Positions 58,800-64,000 of a stretch of DNA of 64,000 bases are shown one piece after another. The stretch is from assembly GCA_905116865.2 (NCBI GenBank), contig CAJHNH020000493.1, forward strand, positions 1 through 64,000. Reading direction: 5' to 3'. The position numbers and the translations under genes are program-made. This DNA is from Candidula unifasciata. Lineage: Eukaryota; Mollusca; Gastropoda; Stylommatophora; Geomitridae. The notes beneath the pieces were generated by a model that did not search any database, was not told the DNA's origin, and worked only from the letters and a program-made list of their open reading frames with translations. Each line of letters begins with the position of its first letter. Positions within the stretch are counted from its first letter, which is position 1.

Positions 58800-59320
58800 A
58801 CTTCACAGCCACTTATCTTTTAGTTCACTCCATATCGACTCCGACATTGTGTGGAGAATTCAGAAAAAGTCAAATATTATAGGAGGAGTGGGAGTGGAAA
58901 AAAAAGGGGTGGGGGGTGTTAGACCAAGGCTGTCTTCTAAATTAAAACAGGACTATCAAAGTGAAAACCGGACGTATGGTAACCTTATTCCTAAGACATC
59001 GACTACCTAACTGGATGTTGTTTATGTCGTATAGTTAGCCCGAGGTGGTAACGTCATTTGCCACAAGCCCCATGAGACGGTGTTCATTTTACACCCCAAC
59101 ACCCCTTTACTGTTGGAATTTCCCGGGAACTCCCCCATGTAATCTCGGACTTCGAGATGAGGTAAATTAAAAGAAAAGAGCCCACTTCACATTGTAAAAC
59201 AGGTGTTTGCTTTAAGATTATCCAGGCGCTAAGTCGGATGTGTCCACCGCAACGTGTACAACATGGCGGTGTGGCTGTAAACAGACACAGCGCCACAAAA
59301 AATATTCAGAATTAACCAGA
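58800..59320. other. No gene; CpG-containing segment near 59220-59460
   Basis: From 59220 the sequence becomes CpG-richer and includes ACATGGCGGTG and a 41-codon frame at 59325-59450 (MSKRRRYGTETLYGKPD start). A promoter or first exon on plus is possible, but nothing else supports it. Confidence 0.25.
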
Positions 59321-59689
59321 CAAAATGTCAAAAAGAAGAAGATATGGAACTGAAACGCTCTACGGGAAGCCAGACTGCACACGGCGACCTGATAACAAAA
59401 CAAGGAACCGCGGAAGCTGGCACAAGTCGCAGACTCCTGGGTTCCGATGAAGAACAATTGATTTTCTAGATATTATGGGATATCTGCGTTAATCAACCAG
59501 CATATGAAGCTAACATGGTCGCCACTGATTATCTCGGAATGCTTTGTGTTCTGTATTGGCAGGTTCATTCAGTGTCTGCTCCTAGCTAAAGTTAGTGGGG
59601 GTGCCGTTGTGTTGATATTGTGTGGAACGAAACAAACATATAACAGGAACATATGTACATCAACTTGAAATCCTAAACAAAGCTCAACG

Positions 59690-59825
59690 CTTAAGGAACG
59701 GCGAGACGGAAATACAATCAGATTTACTGCTGTTATCGGAATTTGAACTCTTCGCTCGCTGCTGAAGATGGGGACGAAGTGCTTATGGGAGTGTCCCGAG
59801 TGCGGTGATGTCTGATTCCTAGTTT
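59690..59825 (+). mobile_element. I/Nimb-type 3' end, plus
   Basis: GGAATTTGAACTCTTCGCTC, CTGCTGAAGATGGGGACG and GAGTGTCCCGAGTGCGGTG. Only the last 130 bp of the family. Confidence 0.6.
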
Positions 59826-59964
59826 AACATTCAGCTGATAGGTGTGACTATCACTGCTGCCCTATTTATTACTTGTTTGGAGGTTGAACTGGGTATCTGT
59901 TATCTCCCTTGTTGGTCTTATATTCAGACTGGGATCCTACATCTCAGGATCACCATGGTAACAC

Positions 59965-60185
59965 GGTGATACCTTGACCTAAAACAGGGTCACCCTGCAA
60001 ATATTTTGAGTTGAAAGCCGGACTTCCTACAAATACTTGAGCTGAAAACGGTACATCCCACAAATATTTGGAGCTGAAAACGGGACATCCCACAAATATT
60101 TTGAGCTGAAAACAGGGCAACGCACAAATATTGTGAGCTGAAAACGGTACATCCCACAAATATTTTGATCTAAGAATGGGAAATC
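59965..60185 (-). repeat. 32-bp GGGACATCCC minisatellite, about 6 copies
   Basis: Units ACGGGACATCCCACAAATAT plus TTTGAGCTGAAA, the reverse complement of the 41025 unit. Diverged at both ends. Confidence 0.85.
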
Positions 60186-60189
60186 CTAA

Positions 60190-60585
60190 GCAATCCAGTT
60201 TAACCCCAGCCCGAAATTTTTTAATTCTGGTATGTATTATTATTATTATTGTTGTTATTATTATTATTAAAAGTTTCTAAAACTATCAAATCTAATAAGG
60301 TTTACATACATAAGTCTATACTCTAGGCTTAATCCTTCGTTACATTTTCAATGGAACAGTTCGCGTTTTTTTTAAATGTATCGATGGAACGGCCGGTAAA
60401 AACGGGGCAGTCCTGGCGAAAACGGGATCAGTGGTAAGCCTTAATGGTAAACCTTTGGGAGGCAGCTAGGAGGGGACAGACTTATGGATCGATCCTGGTG
60501 TGCCGTTATGTCTCCTGGTGGGTAAGGGGGATCTGATCTAACGTAACGACGAGAACTGTTTTCTTTAATCAAACAACACGCGTAC
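60190..60585. other. No gene; ATT-rich microsatellite near 60235
   Basis: Short (TTA/TTG)n run and AT-rich sequence. Confidence 0.5.
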
Positions 60586-60588
60586 CCC

Positions 60589-60838
60589 TGTGTAGGTTCC
60601 GGGGCCCCATTGAGGGAGAAACAAGAATAGGCCCACTGCCTGCCCATAAGCATGTCGTAAAAGTCGAGTAATAGGGAGCTTCCTTCGAAGATGGAGTGCA
60701 TCTACCTGAGAAGTACGGAACCAACAGTCAGCATGCAAATAAGTCAGAATGTAAAACCCATGTGTACGCAACCCTCAGTTTCTGGAACAGAAGTGGATGA
60801 ACAACCAGAAATGTACAGCTAGTAAACGGGAAGAAGAA
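60589..60838 (+). mobile_element. SINE-A, plus
   Basis: Head CCCTGTGTAGGTTCCGGGGC, a complete but diverged body, and the tail GGGAAGAAGAAG. The flanks acaacacgcgta and acaacaggcaca may be a diverged target duplication. Confidence 0.7.
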
Positions 60839-61055
60839 GACAACAGGCACACTACAAATACAGTTATATGAAAAACGCAATTGCATGCCACATAAAAGCA
60901 ACAGCCTACACGTTAATGAACAACAACAACAGTAAAAAAGACTATATCGCAACATTACAAAACTTAATAATAATGTCGTCTAAACGCAGATGATTAACCC
61001 AGAACCAAAAACCGAGAACGATAACTCAACAACCACTGCTAAAATTCATACTCAC

Positions 61056-61120
61056 CCAAAAATATACAATCCACTTTTAGCTGGAAAACAGAGGATGCTG
61101 CCAGAATTGTGTCTGTTCAT
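61056..61120 (-). CDS. Candidate first coding exon, weak
   Basis: On minus, an ATG at 61120 opens MNRHNSGSILCFPAKSGLYI then F and two bases, to an excellent donor GG|GTGAGTATG. An upstream in-frame stop lies 30-40 nt before the ATG. It could be the start of the membrane-protein gene, but the phase does not fit exon A or B directly and no linking exon was found. Confidence 0.15.
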
Positions 61121-61524
61121 AGACGCCAGCGATTGCGGGCCTGCGAGGCCGTTCATTAGTCAAAGCTTCAGGCAGTTAGCAAGCCTAGCATTTTAGTGTT
61201 GGTTTGAAATATGCGCGTACTGCAAGCGCTTTTTTTTTTTTTTTTGCCCCAGCGCTTAGATTCGTTAAGTTAAGCTTGCGAATGCTTTTTGCACGTTTGC
61301 GTTGGGAAGTGCCTGCCTCAGAGCGTAAGCTCAACTCGTTATCAAAAATATTTAATATTTGAGTGAGTATTTTAATGGGGGTGGCGTGTGGTGAGACTGT
61401 ATGTCGCCCTTAGGCAGAGCATTAAAAATAAAGATTATGCACCCGGAAAAAAAAAGCAATGCAGTAGATTCTAACTTTAGGGTTGCTGAAGTCTGGGGGA
61501 TTAGTATATGCAATGTTGAATGTT

Positions 61525-61790
61525 TTATTAACAATCGTCATCACAGCACTCGAGGCATTCCCACAAGCGCCCCACCCCTATCTTCAGCAGCAAGCGCAGA
61601 GTTCCAATTCCGAAGGTACCAGTAACTGTGTATATCCGTCTAACCTTTTCCTGGAGCGTTGAACGTCGGCCATATCCTGTGGTCACTCCTAGCAGCACCA
61701 TTCTCTTTAGAACGAGATGATCCATCTATGCTTCCGCACTGTTAACTCTCCTGCAAAGAGTCCTGTTAACATCTAGCTTGTCACGCATCA
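61525..61790 (-). mobile_element. I/Nimb-type 3' end, minus, head-on with the next element
   Basis: Minus strand: LKRMVLLGVTTGYGRRSTLQ, RRIYTVTGTFGIGTLRLLLK and GVGRLWECLECCD. It meets the plus-strand element at about 61790. Confidence 0.7.
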
Positions 61791-61794
61791 GTTG

Positions 61795-63640
61795 ACCAAC
61801 AAGTTGTACACACTGGCATATAGGCAAGGGTGAGAGAGAGGGAACACACTGCCCAGGAGCTACACGCGACAATAGACACAGTGTTTGACTGGTGTGCAGA
61901 AATGAGGGTTGTCGTCCACCCAGAAAAGGTGTCTTTTTGTGGGGTTCTCTAGATAACAGGATTATTAGAGCTGAGGTTCCAGGTCTCACGATAGACGACA
62001 TAAATAACAACAGAAAGAGGGCAAACTGAAGTATTTGGGAATCATATGTGACAGGAGCCTGTCCTTTAAGGACCATGTGGAGAGGGTTGTGACAAGACGC
62101 CAAAAAAGGACTCAGTGCAATAAGGACTATGGCTGAAATGGACATAGCGCAGAGAATGCTTTTCACACTACATCAGCTTGATCCTTTCAGTGACTGAATA
62201 TGGACTAGGACTGCTTACTGTCTCACAATCAGATGGATAAACTAGAGCGCACACAGAAAGCAGTTATGCGGGTCAGTTTGGGATGCACCAGAGACACCCC
62301 AGTGCTGGATATGCTATACATCCTTGGTTTGCCGACTGTTGCAAGTAGGCTCAAGGTGCTGCAGGCGAAGTTATATCTCAGAGTAGCTGCAGGCGCAGAT
62401 CACCCTCTGCACGAAGCTCTGGATGCAGACAAGGGTCGGTGGCTGATAAGAGCGAAGTCATGGATGGCTCAGGCAGAAGACGCAGTCAGACAGTTTTGTA
62501 TCCTGAAGAACATTAGGCGAGGAGAGGAGTGGGTAAGAGTGCCAGCGGAACAGTCAGACTTGTGTAGGGTCATAATCACGCTGAGCCGGGAATGCAGATA
62601 CTGGCCAACAGGTGCCACAGAGGTGGGCATTCAGCAATTAATTCAAGATAATGCTCGCTCAGAGGGTTTGATTATGTATACAGACGGTTCCCCGTGTGGG
62701 CTACGGGGCCCTATTATGGGGAAAACAAGAACAGACCCACTGCCTACCCAAAAGCATGTTGTAAGAGTCGACTAATTGGGAGCTTCCTTCAAAGTCGGAT
62801 CGCATCTGCCTGAGAGGCAAGGAACCAGCAATCTGCATACAAATGAGTCAGATCTGTAAAACGGACGCACACGCAACAGTCAGGTTCTGGAACATGACTG
62901 CAGTCCAGAAGTGGACGAACAACCAAAACTGTCCGTCAGAGCCAACAGCTGGTGAACGCCAAGAAGAAGAAGAAGTATACAGACGGTTCAGTATCAAAAG
63001 GCAAAAGAAGTGTTTGGGGTTTCTTAGCAAAAGTTAATGGTCAACGTTTGGTACAGGGAAGCCTAGCATATGATCCCAAAACATCTAGCTTAAGAATGGA
63101 GGTGGAGGTGGTCACTGCAGTTGTCCGCTGGTTAGAGAACACCACACACACACATCGTGACTGTAACTGACTCAGAAAGCATGATGAGGAAGGTCAGGAC
63201 AGGCATGCATCGTGCAGAGCGGCATGCTTCCCTGCGATGGTCATATGTGAGGAGTATAGTCTGGATCGTTTCTCAGGGTAAACCAGTGTGTTGGGCTATG
63301 AACTGGCAGACAGACTGGCTGGCTCTGCACAACTTGGTGGAATACTGATATATGATAAGGCAGACGTGGTTAGTGCCTTGTGGGAGAGCGTGTACAGTTC
63401 GGAGGAGCGAATGGATCACAACAGACTGGCGAGATTCATGCAGCGGGGAGTGACGAGGGGTTTTGGCCGATGCTGGACGCTCAGAAGACAGGCAAGAAGG
63501 TGATGTAATCTGAATGCTGCTGACCCCACTGGTACTGGAACTCTTCGCTGGCTGCTGAAGGTAGGGACGGGGCGCTTATGGGAATGCTCCGAGCGCTGTG
63601 ATGTCGGTTTTTGAATCCAAAGAACTCAACACTGGTCTAA
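61795..63640 (+). mobile_element. I/Nimb-type non-LTR retrotransposon, 5'-truncated, RT end plus RNase H
   Basis: The best-preserved retroelement here. A frameshifted RT part (61795-62230) contains LKYLGIICDRSLSFKDHVER. An open 152-codon stretch from 62233 (MDKLERTQKAVMRVSLGCTR, VLDMLYILGLPTVASRLKVL) follows, up to YTDGS, the first RNase H Asp, where a SINE-A is inserted. After it the domain resumes with YTDGSVSKGKRSVWGFLAK, MEVEVVTAVVRWLE (Glu), VTDSESMMRKVRTGMHRAE (Asp) and, with a frameshift, CVLGYELADRLAGSAQLGG (last Asp). It ends VGTGRLWECSERCDVGF. Family assignment rests on RT plus C-terminal RNase H order. The SINE and frameshifts make it inactive. Confidence 0.82.
62691..62974 (+). 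mobile_element. SINE-A reference copy, 284 bp, nested in RNase H
   Basis: Bounded by a perfect 15-bp target duplication gtatacagacggttc (62676-62690 and 62975-62989), which encodes the YTDGS strand on both sides. This fixes the start at CCCGTGTGGG and the end after (AAG)4-5. Internal landmarks: AAAACAAGAACAGACCCACT, GTAAGAGTCGACTAATTGGG, CTGAGAGGCAAGGAACCAGC and CAACAGCTGGTGAACGCC. No ORF, and no clear tRNA boxes. Confidence 0.92.
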
Positions 63641-63644
63641 CTGG

Positions 63645-64000
63645 ACTGCTTGTCATGTTTATATTGGTTCAACTATGGTTCTATATAGTTTGATCCGTAT
63701 ACGTATATTTTGACTACGTGTATATTTTCCAGTTTAACTTAAAAAAAAAATATTATTAGTTTATGTTCTATAGCATCTTATCCCATCTTAATCCTCTGGT
63801 ACCTTGCGGTGTCCAGATGAAGCATAATTTACGGGAACGCGCCCGTTTGTGCGTTTGTAAATGGGCATTCGCAGGTACTATGTGATTCGCTATGTCAAAA
63901 CTTGCATGGTCGGTCTCTTCTTCGCTTCTCGTCTGGTCTGTACATCATTGCTTGCTGTGGTATACTGTCTGCTGACATCCGCCTTATATGGCCAAACCAT
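63645..64000. other. No gene recognised
   Basis: AT-rich sequence after the retroelement end; a short poly-A block near 63740. Confidence 0.5.

Noticed and set aside
61726..62166. 146-codon minus-strand frame with hydrophobic start
   Set aside because: Antisense shadow of the RT part of the plus-strand retroelement.

Overview
The window is animal nuclear DNA. It has spliced genes with GT-AG introns, tRNA-derived SINEs, decayed non-LTR retrotransposons, DNA transposons and long tandem arrays. I infer a mollusc, most likely a gastropod, from the mix of repeats (I/Nimb-type RNase H retroelements, several tRNA SINEs, and a SPIN-like hAT element of a kind known from the pond snail Lymnaea). No species can be fixed from the sequence. 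Coding density is very low: most long open frames are tandem repeats or transposon relics.

Three host genes are supported, all on the minus strand. (1) RPS15A (ribosomal protein uS8) is complete at about 11.8-17.2 kb: a short non-coding 5'TOP-like exon and four coding exons give a 130-residue protein of the family's usual length. Its promoter has two ETS-type CCGGAA boxes, and a Tigger/pogo transposon relic lies in the last intron. (2) The terminal exon of a small mitochondrial membrane protein resembling UQCC4/CCSMST1 (complex III assembly) is at 4.5-4.9 kb, with a candidate first exon and promoter near 6.9-7.3 kb. (3) The 3' half of a single-pass membrane protein I do not recognise is assembled here from phase-compatible exons at 28.1, 33.8, 43.8 and 48.0 kb, plus a duplicated, out-of-phase exon at 49.0 kb. 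Its introns hold most of the arrays. Its 5' end was not found.

Repeat labels used below are mine. SINE-A is an element of about 280 bp that starts CCCGTGTGGG and ends in (GAA)n; target duplications fix its ends exactly. SINE-B, -D, -F and -G have tRNA-like heads with A and B boxes, and SINE-C shows a B box only. 'I/Nimb-type' marks non-LTR relics with an RNase H domain; 'RT C-terminus' marks relics of the WxGHVxRM...GRPK...W type.

Layout: 0-3 kb retroelement relics; 3-7.3 kb SINEs and the UQCC4-like gene; 7.3-11.4 kb relics and two inverted-repeat MITEs; 11.8-17.3 kb RPS15A; 17.5-27.8 kb retroelement fragments, a 1.55-kb (CAC/CAT)n array and a 43-bp satellite of about 1 kb; 28-49 kb the membrane-protein gene, with (GAA)n, (ACT/GCT)n, CA-rich, 21-bp and 32-bp arrays in its introns; 51.4-56.2 kb a 4.8-kb array of about 130 copies of a 36-bp unit; 56-64 kb SINEs and the best-preserved I/Nimb element, which is split by a SINE-A.

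The most interesting result is that several arrays seem to have grown out of mobile elements: the 36-bp array from an internal SINE-A segment, the GAA tract from a SINE-A tail, and the 43-bp satellite from the last codons of a retroelement ORF.
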